Assembly (NCBI GenBank): GCA_049306275.1
Contig: JBAQQB010000165.1
Span: 62,001 to 126,000 of the forward strand
Source of the DNA: JADJTT01 sp049306275
GTDB taxonomy: Bacteria > Bacteroidota > Bacteroidia > Chitinophagales > Saprospiraceae
Length of the DNA: 64,000 bases
Direction: 5' to 3'
Shown here: positions 38,601 to 46,828 of the stretch, in pieces
Layout: every line of letters starts with the position of its first letter
Position numbering within the stretch: the stretch's first letter is position 1
Notes under the pieces: generated by a model
What the model was told of the DNA's origin: nothing
What the model saw: the letters and a program-made list of their open reading frames with translations, nothing else
The model's database searches: none
Program-made: the position numbers and the translations under genes

Positions 38601-41600
38601 TTTTGGTGATCTGGCAGGTATCGCCAATGAAGTTGGTCACTTCAACGGTATAGGTGGTAGTCTCGGTGACGAAAACCTGCGGGTTGACAGCCGTGGGGTC
38701 GCTGAGCCCTATGGATGGCGACCAGAGGTACTGATAGGTGGGGTTGCCGTTCGGGTTGAGATCGGCAGTATCGCCGAAGCAGAGAGTCAGGGTATCGACC
38801 AGATCGATCACGGTCAGTTCGATCGGTATATCGTAGCTGATGCTGTCAGTACAATCGAGGGCCGTGGTGATGACTAGGGTTGCCGTTACGATCTGGCTTT
38901 CTGTTACCGTGATGACCGGGTTTTGTTCCGTAGAGGTTTCGCCGGTACTGAAGGTCCACTCCCAATTGGTAATGTCGTCGAGGAAGGATTGGCTCATGTC
39001 GTTGAAGCTGATAGTGACGAAGCCTTCCGAGCAATCTGTGAAGCCGTAGCGGAAATCAGCGATGAGGGTGGGGTCGATCAGGATGACGGGCTTGGTAACA
39101 GGCTGTACGCACTCTGCGTTGTGCACCACGTCAAGCGTTACGAAGAAGGTGTCGATATACGGGTAGGTGTATACCGGATTCTCTTCGAAAGAGATGGCGC
39201 CGGGGTTGGTCGGGTCGCCGAAGTCCCATACGTAGTCGTACGCAAACTGGCTGAGGTTGGTGAACTGGACCGTCAGCCCGTCGCAATCGATGATTTCATA
39301 ATCAAAATCGAGGACGATATCGGCGTCTACGATGGCGAGGTAGACGGAGTCGTTGGCAACGCAGCCGAATTGGTTTTCCATATCGACGTAGAGCACCGTT
39401 TGCCCCGGCACGTTGCTGACGTTGGGGTTGGCGGTATTGCCTCCGGAGAGGATCGCCGGGTTGGAGGCCCATTGGTAGCTGAGCACGTCGTTGGGATCCA
39501 GGTTGGTGACGAACACCGAGAAGGGCTCATCCGAGCAGATGACGATAGAATCGGCCGACATTTCGTAGTCGACCGGGCCGCCCTGTACGGTGAGTGTAGC
39601 TTGCTCTTCGCAACCGAAGGCGTCTTCCGCAGTGACGGTGTAGATGGTTGCTCCCGAAACCGGCACGGTGATTTCGTTGCCCGTCAGGGGGCCGCCGGGT
39701 GAAAAGTTCCAGGTAATGGTAGCGGCCGGCCCCGTGGTAGCGGTGAGCGAAGTCGTCGGGTCGCAAGTCGTAACGTCCCCGCTGGTGGTGAGGTTGATCA
39801 ATTCAGGCACCGTTATTTCCACTTCCCTGGTGATGAAACAGGTGGTGAAATCCGGCACTGCGATGGTCACAGTGTAGGTGGTGGTCTGGCTGGGGAATGC
39901 CAGCGGGTTGGCGGCCGTGGGATCGGAGAGCCCGCCGGCAGGCGACCAGAGATAGACCAGGCCGGGGTCCCCTCCCGGATTGAGCTCGGCCGTATCGCCA
40001 AGGCAGATCACGGTCGAATCGACCAGGAACTGATCGTCAGGGAAGATCACTTCGATTTCCTGGGTCAGCGAGTCCTGGCAGTTATCGGCGGTAGTAATCG
40101 TATACATGACGGTGATGGTACCCGGTTGATAGACCGTCAGCGAGGGGTTTTGTTCGTTGGAGACGCCCAGCGGACCGAAGTCCCATTCCCATGCAACGGT
40201 ATTGTTGAGGTTGTTTTGGGACTGGTCGGTGAAGGAAATCGTCACCGAATCGACTTCGCAATCGTTGAGTTCGTAAGCGAAACCGGCCGACAGAAAATTG
40301 CCAAGCAGGAGCACTTCTTCAGTTATGGTGTCCTTGCAGAGGGCGTCAGGCCCGGTAGTCAGGGTGACCAGATAGGTTCCTGTATCGGGGTAGCTAAACA
40401 CGGGATCTACCAGAAATGAGGTGTCGGCGCCGGTTCCGTCCAGGCCAAAATCCCAGAAGTACCCTTCCGAATTCTGGCTGTTATTGGTGAAGTTGACCGT
40501 GCTGCCGTTGCAATCGACGTCGTAATCGAAGGCCAATTGCGGCAGTTCTTTGACGGTGACGGGGATGTCGGCGCTGGCGAAGCAGATGCTGTCGGCAGCG
40601 GTGATGAACACCGTATAGACAGTAGAGATATCAGGAGAAACGGTCTGAATTGGCGAAGTGGGATCTGCGAACGAGCCGCTCGGCTCCCAGAAATAGGGAT
40701 ACGTGCCGATGGAGTCAGCCAGGGGGTTCAGCACGGCAGAGTCGCCTTTACAGATAATGTGTGAGTCTGGAATAAGCGACAGCGGGAAGTCGTCGGTTCC
40801 TGTTTCGAAAGGTTTAGAGAACGTTTGTACGCAGGTATTGAGCGAGGTTGCCGTTAGGGTTATGGTACCTGACACATCCCGCGGGATAACGAACACCGGA
40901 TTTTGCAGGGTGGAAGTAAGGGTGACGGGGCCTGTGTAGGTTACTTCCCAGTTCCAGGAGACCACGGGAGAAATCATGTCGAAGCTCAGGTCGAAGCATT
41001 CCAGCACGGTAGTGTCTACGCAATCGAACACCGTGAAGCCGAAGTCGGTAAACAGGGAATTGGCTTGCAGGTAAATCTGGGCGAAGGACGTATCTACACA
41101 AACGCTGTTGGGTTCTGCGATAAGGGCAATCGTATACCAGCCGGTATCCGGGTAGGTAAAGGTCGGGTTGGCCTGGGTGGATGTCAGCGACAAGTCGCCT
41201 CCCCAGTCAAAATACCAGATGAACTCGTCGGCAAAGGTGCTGTTGTTTTGGAACTCGACACTCAGGTCGTCGCATTGCACTTCCGGGGCGAAGAAGGAGG
41301 AGATGACTTCCCCGCATTCGCCGATGTTGTACTGGAAGTCTCGTCGCACTGTCGACAACAGGACGCCGTTGCGGTACTCTTCCACGGCGATGCCGACGAC
41401 AAACTGGCCTTGTATGGTTGGGAAAGCCGTGAGTATGCCGGTATGGGGGTCGATGGCGAGCGGCACGGAGGCGCCCAGCATGTTGGCTTCGTTGTAGGGC
41501 GGGTCGTTCCAGGTGACGTTTACCGGAGGAGGCATAATGGCCGGCGGGATAGGTTCGGGTACGTTAAAGGTACCGCCTGTCAGGGGAGTGTTCAAGCGGT

Positions 41601-42288
41601 AGACCAGCGAGTCGCCGTCGGGGTCGATGGCGGAGTGGTCGTAGACCAGTGGTTGGTTGACGCAGAGGTAGATGGGTGCGACGGCCCCGAAGTCGGGCGT
41701 CGAGTTGCATTGCTGCATGGCAGGTCCGGACAGGGTGACGCAGTAGGTCGCACCGGTGAAGAAGGGGTCGATGATGTTCTGCACGGTGAGGTTGCGGCAG
41801 CAGCGCTGGTAGAGGATCTCATATCCCGCGGGGTCGTAGGGGATGGTGACGATCTTCTTGTATTGGGTGGCATGCACACAGACAGCGGGGGGCACAAACA
41901 GGCAGGTATCGGTGATGAAATTGTTCAGGGTATCGTTGATACCCGAAAAAAACATATTCACCTGCTGTTGCAGGGTGTTGTTGGACTTCCTGTATATACC
42001 CACCTTCGCCGGGTTGTCGAACCAGGCTGCGGGGTCGCCGTAAAAACAGTCGCGGTAGACATTGAGGGTGATCTCATATTTGTTGTTACCCAGGCATTTG
42101 TAGGTAATATCCCCTCCCACGATATGGGATGCCTTCACCGTTGAGGGCATAAGGAGTGCCAGGGTGAAAGAAAGAAAGACCAGACCCTTTCGGAAAAGGC
42201 TATTGAGAGCCGGTGTTGGGGCTTGAGTTGGCGTTGGTTTCATTGCTTTTCTTTTCAGCAGTTTTGATGATATGTTCGATTTCGCCAT
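35686..42288 (-). CDS. Giant Ig/PKD-repeat adhesin with T9SS type B sorting tail
   Basis: A 2200-residue exported protein. The start may be 42288 or an in-frame ATG at 42243; either gives a signal peptide ending near VKASHIVGGDITYK. The N-terminal ~330 residues form a distinctive domain (SHIVGGDITYKCLGNNKYEI, then TLNVYRDCFYG). Then come PKD-type domains (FIWYFDWGGDLSLTSTQANP) alternating with segments of the type LNPGGDPGLVYLWSPAGGLS. At 37212-38588 there is a run of six ~76-residue Ig-like repeats, each with two Cys. The C-terminus PYIFVPSGFSPNGDGENDVL, then GWDGTFKGEPLPPDVFGWYL and GNVTLLR, is a gliding-motility sorting domain. It is a surface adhesin, SprB-like in layout, exported by T9SS with the upstream PorP/SprF. 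Confidence 0.9.
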   Translation of the reverse strand: MAKSNISSKLLKRKAMKPTPTQAPTPALNSLFRKGLVFLSFTLALLMPSTVKASHIVGGDITYKCLGNNKYEITLNVYRDCFYGDPAAWFDNPAKVGIYRKSNNTLQQQVNMFFSGINDTLNNFITDTCLFVPPAVCVHATQYKKIVTIPYDPAGYEILYQRCCRNLTVQNIIDPFFTGATYCVTLSGPAMQQCNSTPDFGAVAPIYLCVNQPLVYDHSAIDPDGDSLVYRLNTPLTGGTFNVPEPIPPAIMPPPVNVTWNDPPYNEANMLGASVPLAIDPHTGILTAFPTIQGQFVVGIAVEEYRNGVLLSTVRRDFQYNIGECGEVISSFFAPEVQCDDLSVEFQNNSTFADEFIWYFDWGGDLSLTSTQANPTFTYPDTGWYTIALIAEPNSVCVDTSFAQIYLQANSLFTDFGFTVFDCVDTTVLECFDLSFDMISPVVSWNWEVTYTGPVTLTSTLQNPVFVIPRDVSGTITLTATSLNTCVQTFSKPFETGTDDFPLSLIPDSHIICKGDSAVLNPLADSIGTYPYFWEPSGSFADPTSPIQTVSPDISTVYTVFITAADSICFASADIPVTVKELPQLAFDYDVDCNGSTVNFTNNSQNSEGYFWDFGLDGTGADTSFLVDPVFSYPDTGTYLVTLTTGPDALCKDTITEEVLLLGNFLSAGFAYELNDCEVDSVTISFTDQSQNNLNNTVAWEWDFGPLGVSNEQNPSLTVYQPGTITVMYTITTADNCQDSLTQEIEVIFPDDQFLVDSTVICLGDTAELNPGGDPGLVYLWSPAGGLSDPTAANPLAFPSQTTTYTVTIAVPDFTTCFITREVEITVPELINLTTSGDVTTCDPTTSLTATTGPAATITWNFSPGGPLTGNEITVPVSGATIYTVTAEDAFGCEEQATLTVQGGPVDYEMSADSIVICSDEPFSVFVTNLDPNDVLSYQWASNPAILSGGNTANPNVSNVPGQTVLYVDMENQFGCVANDSVYLAIVDADIVLDFDYEIIDCDGLTVQFTNLSQFAYDYVWDFGDPTNPGAISFEENPVYTYPYIDTFFVTLDVVHNAECVQPVTKPVILIDPTLIADFRYGFTDCSEGFVTISFNDMSQSFLDDITNWEWTFSTGETSTEQNPVITVTESQIVTATLVITTALDCTDSISYDIPIELTVIDLVDTLTLCFGDTADLNPNGNPTYQYLWSPSIGLSDPTAVNPQVFVTETTTYTVEVTNFIGDTCQITKTVTVFVPEQIMLDASGGQVIACNEPITLTVSGNISPLEFTWYNISLDSIGSGPSIVVFPTNTTTYYVEGVDEYGCSAWDTVIVTVPTQIEVAIEGEFISCQSEVTLTAITNADPVSFQWFANGTPFGGNTPTVVVNPGTSTTYTVIATDTFGCQATADSVVTVPPAIDMEVSDALISCQLPVDLFASANVDLDYVWTVSDTIVSLDSAFTILPPATVWFYVTGTDAFGCTAQDSVLVTVPPAVSVTVEGQMVSCLEPVTLEAVPNLIPVTYLWSPGGEITSSITVNPGITTVYTVMVTDTFGCQAMDTALVVVPNEIELTVTEDLISCQTEVELTASGNVPLTFEWSAGGVIISDSATINVNPPVTTIYTVLATDSLGCQATEDVLVTVPTTIELDVTQDTVACEGPITISASGNVPLVFEWWAVDMDTVVNSQITVLPDTTGWYYVLATDDFGCQAADSVFVTNGIIDVQAEGEVIICPVDSLTLEATNNDPFDILSYVWSAGTGGAILSDHTLPIVTVSTVPGPVEFYLWATNQFGCEFNDTVVVVMSDFNPVISDTVNACKGIPTPINPGGNPNYTYNWEPVIGGMDPTSFNPVVTLDSSQTFTVTITDFEGVDTCSAVLEVTVLINPDILLEAQGDTTLCEFVPVLVSATAGVSPVTFTWYDDPGLGNVIGQGSPITVNPEGNSVYFVVAEDDLGCLDTAQVSINAFPIDVSTIPNYDLCLNEELVIGVINNAPDQDLTYIWGPAGAIVEGGDTPTPTVNPVVSTTFSVIVQNQYGCVDTAYTFVNVIDILTGLFAEADPDTVLFNSGVTSQLTTVQDNDYTYFWWPDSSIITSNTIYNPVANPYVTTTYFIEITDEFGCRGLDSVTVTVLSPPCEPPYIFVPSGFSPNGDGENDVLHVYGNSIDVVYFAVYSRWGQLIFETEDLSVGWDGTFKGEPLPPDVFGWYLRVKCFNGEEFFDKGNVTLLR
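37212..38588 (-). repeat. Six tandem ~76-residue Ig-like repeats in the giant adhesin
   Basis: Six copies in a row of the same pattern: a start like PAVSVTVEGQMVSCLEPVTL, a middle F/Y-x-W, a NPGxTTxYTV strand, then TDxFGCQA and VTVP at the end. Each copy has one Cys near position 13 and one near position 63, which suggests a disulfide per domain. These are coding repeats with diverged DNA, so they reflect domain duplication rather than recent slippage. Confidence 0.8.
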
Positions 42289-42303
42289 TTGCGAAAAGGG
42301 ATT

Positions 42304-45006
42304 TTACCGTTCTCCTCCCAAAGTGACGCCGATGATCTCCACGCGCCGCTGACGAGATGCCAGCGGGCTGTAGATGGATTCGCGTTCGCTTTCGAGTTGT
42401 TTGCGCACTTCTTCGGGCACTTCCTGGTCCCCTTTTGACACTTCTTTGATCACTAGTTGGCCCGACTTGATATAGGGCGCCAGGGCGCCATCGTCGTACT
42501 TGGTGAAGTGATTGCGGAGCGAAACAATACGACGGCTGCCCAGCGCCAGGTTGTAGCGGCGGCCGGCGCGGGGGCTGGCAAAGCCGGTGATGGTCACTTC
42601 CACTGTCGCGCCTTTCTTCAGGTAATTGAGGAGCTCATCTGAAAATAGCTGGAGCGAGGCATAGCCTTCCCGCACTTCCCTTTCAAAGAAGGCTTCGATG
42701 AGCTGTTCAGCCAGGAAGCGGTCGTTACCCTCCAGCACCTTGGTGTACTCGTCGATGAAGACGTTCTTGCGGCCGTAGTATGCCGGGTAAGTATCGTTGT
42801 AGGTTTTTCTGGTCGTGGTGGAAGTGACGTCCGGATCGGGTTCGTCGTTGTCAAAGTAGAGGTAGAGCGGCACGAAGTCGGTAATCTCTTTCTTCAGCAA
42901 GTATACCTTCTGCACGATGTTGGTGAAATTAGGCGCTCCTTGCCTGCTCGGGATGACCTGTACGGTGTCGGGGTGGTACCCCGGTTTCCCGACGATGAGG
43001 GTGTACTCCTTCCTGCGGTCGATCGGGAACTCAAACTTGTTGTTTTCATTGTTGGTCTTGATGGCGATCTGGCGTTGCGGATCAAACAGCTGGACCGTCA
43101 CACCTTTGAGGGGTTCTTCCGATTTTTTGTCGTATACCAGGGTTGTCAGGTCGAGTTCGTAGCGCTTGAGGTAGACTTCCTGCACAACGGTGAACTCGGG
43201 TTTGGTGGGGTCGAAAACGATATCTACGGTCTGCGGCTCGTAACCCGGCCTGCTGACCAGGATCTGGTATTTCTTGGTCCTGTCGATCGGGAAGAAGAAC
43301 TCATGGCTGTTTTCATTGGTGAGCGCGGCGACCGGCACGCCGTTTTCGAGTAGTTGTACCGTTGCACCGGGCAGGGGGGCCTTGGTGTCTTCGTCGAAAA
43401 CCAGCGTTTGCAGGTCTGCGCCGGTAGGCGTCAGGAATACGTCGTGGTTCATCGAGCCTTGCGGGTCAGTAATATTGCGCAGGTCGAGGGTATCGGTATG
43501 GGTGATGAACCCGTTTTTGGAAGAGACCAGTACATATTGTTTGCCTGTTTCAGGGAAAAAAGAGAAGCTGTTTCCCTCCGGATTTATCCCTGAATCAACC
43601 AGACGTGGTTGGCCGCCAACTAACTCATACAACTGGAGGTTGACCGCATTGAGCGGGTTGTTGTTCTTTTTGTTGTAGGTGAAAATATTGAGTTGGAAGG
43701 CTGCTTTTTTGAAATGGAAAATATCATAGCAGCAAAACTCTTTGGTATCCTGGTAGAAAATGGAGCCATTGCGGTTGGAGGAGATATATCCATTGGCGCC
43801 TCTTTCGCTTAGCCAGTAGTATACTTCGTTGAAACTGGTGTTGATGGGCGGCGCCAGGTGTTCGGGAGCGGTCCAGACGCCGTCGGAGCGGCTGGTCTTG
43901 TAGATGTCATAACCACCCAGGCTCTTCCATCCGTCGGTGCCGAAGTAGAGCGTTTGCGTCTGGCGGTGGTAAAACGGGGTAACTTCCGAGCCGTGGGTAT
44001 TGACTGCGCTGAGATTGACGGGGGCGCCGAAGGTTCCGTTGCCGAGGATATCTGCATACCAAATGTCGGTATCCCCTTTTCCGCCGGGGCGGTTGGAGAC
44101 GAAAAAGAGCACTTCTTTACCTGTTTTCCCGTCGGTCCCCACGTTTGGCTGCGAGGCCGTATACCCCGCCATGTTGACGGGCTCTGGGAGCATAACCGGC
44201 GCGCCCAGGCTGTCGTTTTCGAAATAATCGCGCACATAGAGCGTGCACTGGATGTCCGACACTCCGACGTAGCGGCAGAGGCTGTAGTAGACTTTTGTGC
44301 CGGTGGTATTGAACGCCAGGTAGGCCGTGTGGAGACTGTCGTCGTTGATGCCCTGGAACAGGAGGGCGGCCTGCTCGTTTTCGCCTGTGAGGATCTTCAT
44401 ATAGGGCCGGGGCGGGTCATAACTGTCGTCTTCCCTGACAAACCGGAAGGAGGTGAAAAACAGTTTCTCTCCGAAGTCCTGCGCGCCAAACTCCGAATAG
44501 GGCGAGTTGAGGAGTATCCCCATGCTGTCGAGGTTGGTCACCTGGAAAGCGGGCTTCGTGTTGTCGACTACGTCCTGCGCCCAGGAGCATTCTTCCGCCT
44601 TGGCGACGGCGCGCTGTGCCAGGGAGTCGTTGACGCCTGCGATCTGGGCTGCGAACTCATAGAAAAGCTCTTCGGCATCTGTATAATGGCCGAGTTGCTT
44701 TTTGACCTGGGCGAGTTTATATTTCGCATCGATATTTGCCAGGCTGTCGGAGCGCTCGATGGCCTGTTGGTAGGCGCTGTCGGCGAGGTGGAAAGCGGTG
44801 AGGGCCGCCGCCGATTCGCCGAGTTTATACCAGACGAGGGGCTGGTCTTCGTCTACTTCGAGGGCGTAGCCGTAGTAGGTCAGCGCCGAGTAGTAGTTCT
44901 TCTGCGCATAGGCATTTTCTGCCGCTTTCAGATAAGCTTTGAGGGTTTGGCCGTGCAGTCCCTGAAAGAGCAGTCCGAGAAGAAGGGTGAAGTATAATCG
45001 TTTCAT
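42304..45006 (-). CDS. PorE-like OmpA-family protein (TPR, PD40, carboxypeptidase-regulatory, OmpA)
   Basis: A 900-residue envelope protein. Signal peptide MKRLYFTLLLGLLFQGLHG, then N-terminal TPR helices (LKAAENAYAQKNYYSALTYY, then PLVWYKLGESAAALTAFHLA), a PD40/WD40-like propeller (SNRPGGKGDTDIWYADIL; YFGTDGWKSLGGYDIYKTSR), three ~85-residue carboxypeptidase-regulatory-like repeats (APLPGATVQLLENGVPVAAL), and a C-terminal OmpA domain (VEVTITGFASPRAGRRYNLA, then LGSRRIVSLRNHF). This order is that of P. gingivalis PorE, a T9SS component that binds peptidoglycan. It lies between PorP/SprF and the adhesin with gaps of 24 and 15 bases, so all three are one transcription unit. Confidence 0.88.
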   Translation of the reverse strand: MKRLYFTLLLGLLFQGLHGQTLKAYLKAAENAYAQKNYYSALTYYGYALEVDEDQPLVWYKLGESAAALTAFHLADSAYQQAIERSDSLANIDAKYKLAQVKKQLGHYTDAEELFYEFAAQIAGVNDSLAQRAVAKAEECSWAQDVVDNTKPAFQVTNLDSMGILLNSPYSEFGAQDFGEKLFFTSFRFVREDDSYDPPRPYMKILTGENEQAALLFQGINDDSLHTAYLAFNTTGTKVYYSLCRYVGVSDIQCTLYVRDYFENDSLGAPVMLPEPVNMAGYTASQPNVGTDGKTGKEVLFFVSNRPGGKGDTDIWYADILGNGTFGAPVNLSAVNTHGSEVTPFYHRQTQTLYFGTDGWKSLGGYDIYKTSRSDGVWTAPEHLAPPINTSFNEVYYWLSERGANGYISSNRNGSIFYQDTKEFCCYDIFHFKKAAFQLNIFTYNKKNNNPLNAVNLQLYELVGGQPRLVDSGINPEGNSFSFFPETGKQYVLVSSKNGFITHTDTLDLRNITDPQGSMNHDVFLTPTGADLQTLVFDEDTKAPLPGATVQLLENGVPVAALTNENSHEFFFPIDRTKKYQILVSRPGYEPQTVDIVFDPTKPEFTVVQEVYLKRYELDLTTLVYDKKSEEPLKGVTVQLFDPQRQIAIKTNNENNKFEFPIDRRKEYTLIVGKPGYHPDTVQVIPSRQGAPNFTNIVQKVYLLKKEITDFVPLYLYFDNDEPDPDVTSTTTRKTYNDTYPAYYGRKNVFIDEYTKVLEGNDRFLAEQLIEAFFEREVREGYASLQLFSDELLNYLKKGATVEVTITGFASPRAGRRYNLALGSRRIVSLRNHFTKYDDGALAPYIKSGQLVIKEVSKGDQEVPEEVRKQLESERESIYSPLASRQRRVEIIGVTLGGER

Positions 45007-45030
45007 AGGTATAGCTGAGGAGGTTGAAAG

Positions 45031-46056
45031 TTAGAACAAGCGGCAGATCTTGAATTGGTCCAGGTTTTTCACATGGGTGATCAGGTAGCGGAGGGCGAGT
45101 TCCGGCCCTCCGTTGCGATTGGTAGCGGCCTGGAAGCGGGAGATGTTAATGTCGTAGGTAAAGCCTGCCAGGAAGCCTGCGTACTGGAATTCGATGCCAG
45201 GGATGATTGCGTCGCCCAGGGAGTTGAAGCGGTAGGCGCCGCCGAGCATGATCGCCATTTCGCGGGCTCTTCGGGTGCTCAGGTGGAAGCGGAAGCCGCC
45301 GCCTGCCAGCGCTTCGGTATAGGAGCCTTGAAACTGGGCTGATCCGGCCAGGGCCAGGTCGAGTTTGCCCGCCAGTTGGATGGTGGGGATCATGTAGACG
45401 TTGAAACGCATGGGGAGGCGGGAGGGGTCGTCGTCCCTGAAGCTCTGGTTGGGCTGGTTGAGGTGGAAGGCGCCTGCGCCGACATCCACCCGTGTGCGCT
45501 TGTTGTGCTGCTTGCCGTGGAAGTTGAGGCCTGCTCCGAAGGAGGAGAAGTAGGTTCGCATATCCGGGAAAGACTCCAGGGTTGCCGCATCGGGGTCAAA
45601 AGCGCCTTCGACATATTGGTTGCCGAAGGTAAGCTTGTCGAGGTTGAAGGCGCGCTGGCTGGCCGATGCCATGACCCCGACACTGATCACATTCTCCCGG
45701 TCGAAGGCATAGGCATAGGAGCCGCTCAGACCGATCTGCGCGATGCTGAGATTGGCGTCGCCGGCGCCGTCGTAGTAAATCATGAGCCCTCCCCCCAAGA
45801 GCTGGTTGTCCTTTTTGCGGAGGTAGAACTTTTTGTCGGCCGAGGCAAACACCGTGGTGTATTGTTCCTCCAAGGCCGTACGCCACTGGCTCCGGTAGTT
45901 GAGGGTGAAGGAAATATCTCCCGGATTGATCCCCGTGAGGGCGGGGTTGATGTGCTGGGGCGCATGGTAGTACTGGGAGAAGTGGATGTCCTGGGCAAGG
46001 AGAGGCCCTGTGCAAAACAGCACAAGGCCCATGCAGAGTTGCATGAGCTTATTCAT
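45031..46056 (-). CDS. PorP/SprF-family type IX secretion membrane protein
   Basis: A 341-residue outer-membrane barrel. The ATG at 46056 gives a signal peptide (MNKLMQLCMGLVLFCTGPLL then AQ). The mature start is the PorP/SprF signature: DIHFSQYYHAPQHINPALTG, then YRSQWRTALEEQYTTVFASA. PorP is a T9SS part, and SprF is the paralogue needed to display the adhesin SprB. As the first gene of the operon with the PorE-like protein and the giant adhesin, this copy is likely adhesin-specific and SprF-like. An earlier start at 46140 is possible but would precede the signal peptide with 28 unusual residues. Confidence 0.92.
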   Translation of the reverse strand: MNKLMQLCMGLVLFCTGPLLAQDIHFSQYYHAPQHINPALTGINPGDISFTLNYRSQWRTALEEQYTTVFASADKKFYLRKKDNQLLGGGLMIYYDGAGDANLSIAQIGLSGSYAYAFDRENVISVGVMASASQRAFNLDKLTFGNQYVEGAFDPDAATLESFPDMRTYFSSFGAGLNFHGKQHNKRTRVDVGAGAFHLNQPNQSFRDDDPSRLPMRFNVYMIPTIQLAGKLDLALAGSAQFQGSYTEALAGGGFRFHLSTRRAREMAIMLGGAYRFNSLGDAIIPGIEFQYAGFLAGFTYDINISRFQAATNRNGGPELALRYLITHVKNLDQFKICRLF

Positions 46057-46445
46057 AGAAATGCGTTTCAGGATAGGTTCGTATTGGGTTAAATTCATCA
46101 ATCGGCTTCGGGAAAGGCAATTGGTAATAGTTTTCTCCATATAGTTGGGCCAATTTATGAAAAAATTGTGTTAAAGTAAAGTGCCGGCGGGTTCCTCAAG
46201 CCTTCGTATGAAGGAGATGGATTGCCGATTCTTGCATACGCCCGGCCGGGAAAACTGCTGCTTGAATCGGAATGGGATTTGTCGAACTAAAAGACGGGAG
46301 CATTGGCGTCCGGTCACGCCGGAGCAGAGCGCCGGGGGGGTATTTCGGGACAATAACGCTCAAACTACGCGCAAATTAAGGGGAAATGAGATACTGCGCC
46401 TTGAAGAAATTGCAAGGCGGAAGACAAAACGGCAAGATTTGGGGC
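46057..46445. other. 389-base spacer between the PorP/SprF operon and the sorting-tail gene
   Basis: No gene is supported here. It should contain the promoter of the adhesin operon. On the minus strand a TACTTTAA near 46172-46179 resembles a degraded -7 box, but the match is weak. The open frames that cross it on the plus strand have no protein-like composition. Confidence 0.5.
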
Positions 46446-46772
46446 TTATCGCTTTTGGAGGCGCTGGGTGTGGATGATCTTGTTTTGCGGATTCAGGAAC
46501 TGAACCAGATACATGCCGTCGGGAAGGCCGGAAATATCGTAGCGCTGGCCTTTAGAAGCGGTGAAGGCCAGCACCTGCCGCCCGCCAAAATTGTAGATGA
46601 CCATTTGCTGCACTGCTTCTTCATTCGACAGGCTGATGAAGTCGGACGCCGGATTCGGGTAGACCGTTGGGCTAATGTCAAACTTCGCCGCGACAGGCCG
46701 GGAGGCTTCGGCGAGCGGAGAGAGAAGAGGGATTGCCAGCGACAGGAGAGTAAGCAGTAGAAGTTTTTTCAT
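46446..46772 (-). CDS. Minimal T9SS type A sorting-domain protein
   Basis: A 108-residue protein that is almost only a signal peptide (MKKLLLLTLLSLAIPLLSPL then AEA) plus a type A sorting domain: VYPNPASDFISLSN, then VIYNFGGRQVLAF, ISGLPDGMYLVQFLNPQN and a basic end (HTQRLQKR). All hallmark elements of a T9SS CTD are there, but fewer than 15 residues could serve as cargo. It may be a remnant of a larger secreted protein or a small surface protein. It lies between thrS (ends 46829) and the spacer before porP/sprF. Confidence 0.75.
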   Translation of the reverse strand: MKKLLLLTLLSLAIPLLSPLAEASRPVAAKFDISPTVYPNPASDFISLSNEEAVQQMVIYNFGGRQVLAFTASKGQRYDISGLPDGMYLVQFLNPQNKIIHTQRLQKR

Positions 46773-46828
46773 CCAGACGGTTTACAGTTCTCAGAATGAA
46801 GGTGTAATATACAATTTTTTTTAAAAGC

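Noticed and set aside
37063..38877. A 604-codon plus-strand open frame over the adhesin repeats.
   Set aside because: Shadow of the repeat region on the other strand, with His/Arg/Asp-rich low-complexity composition.
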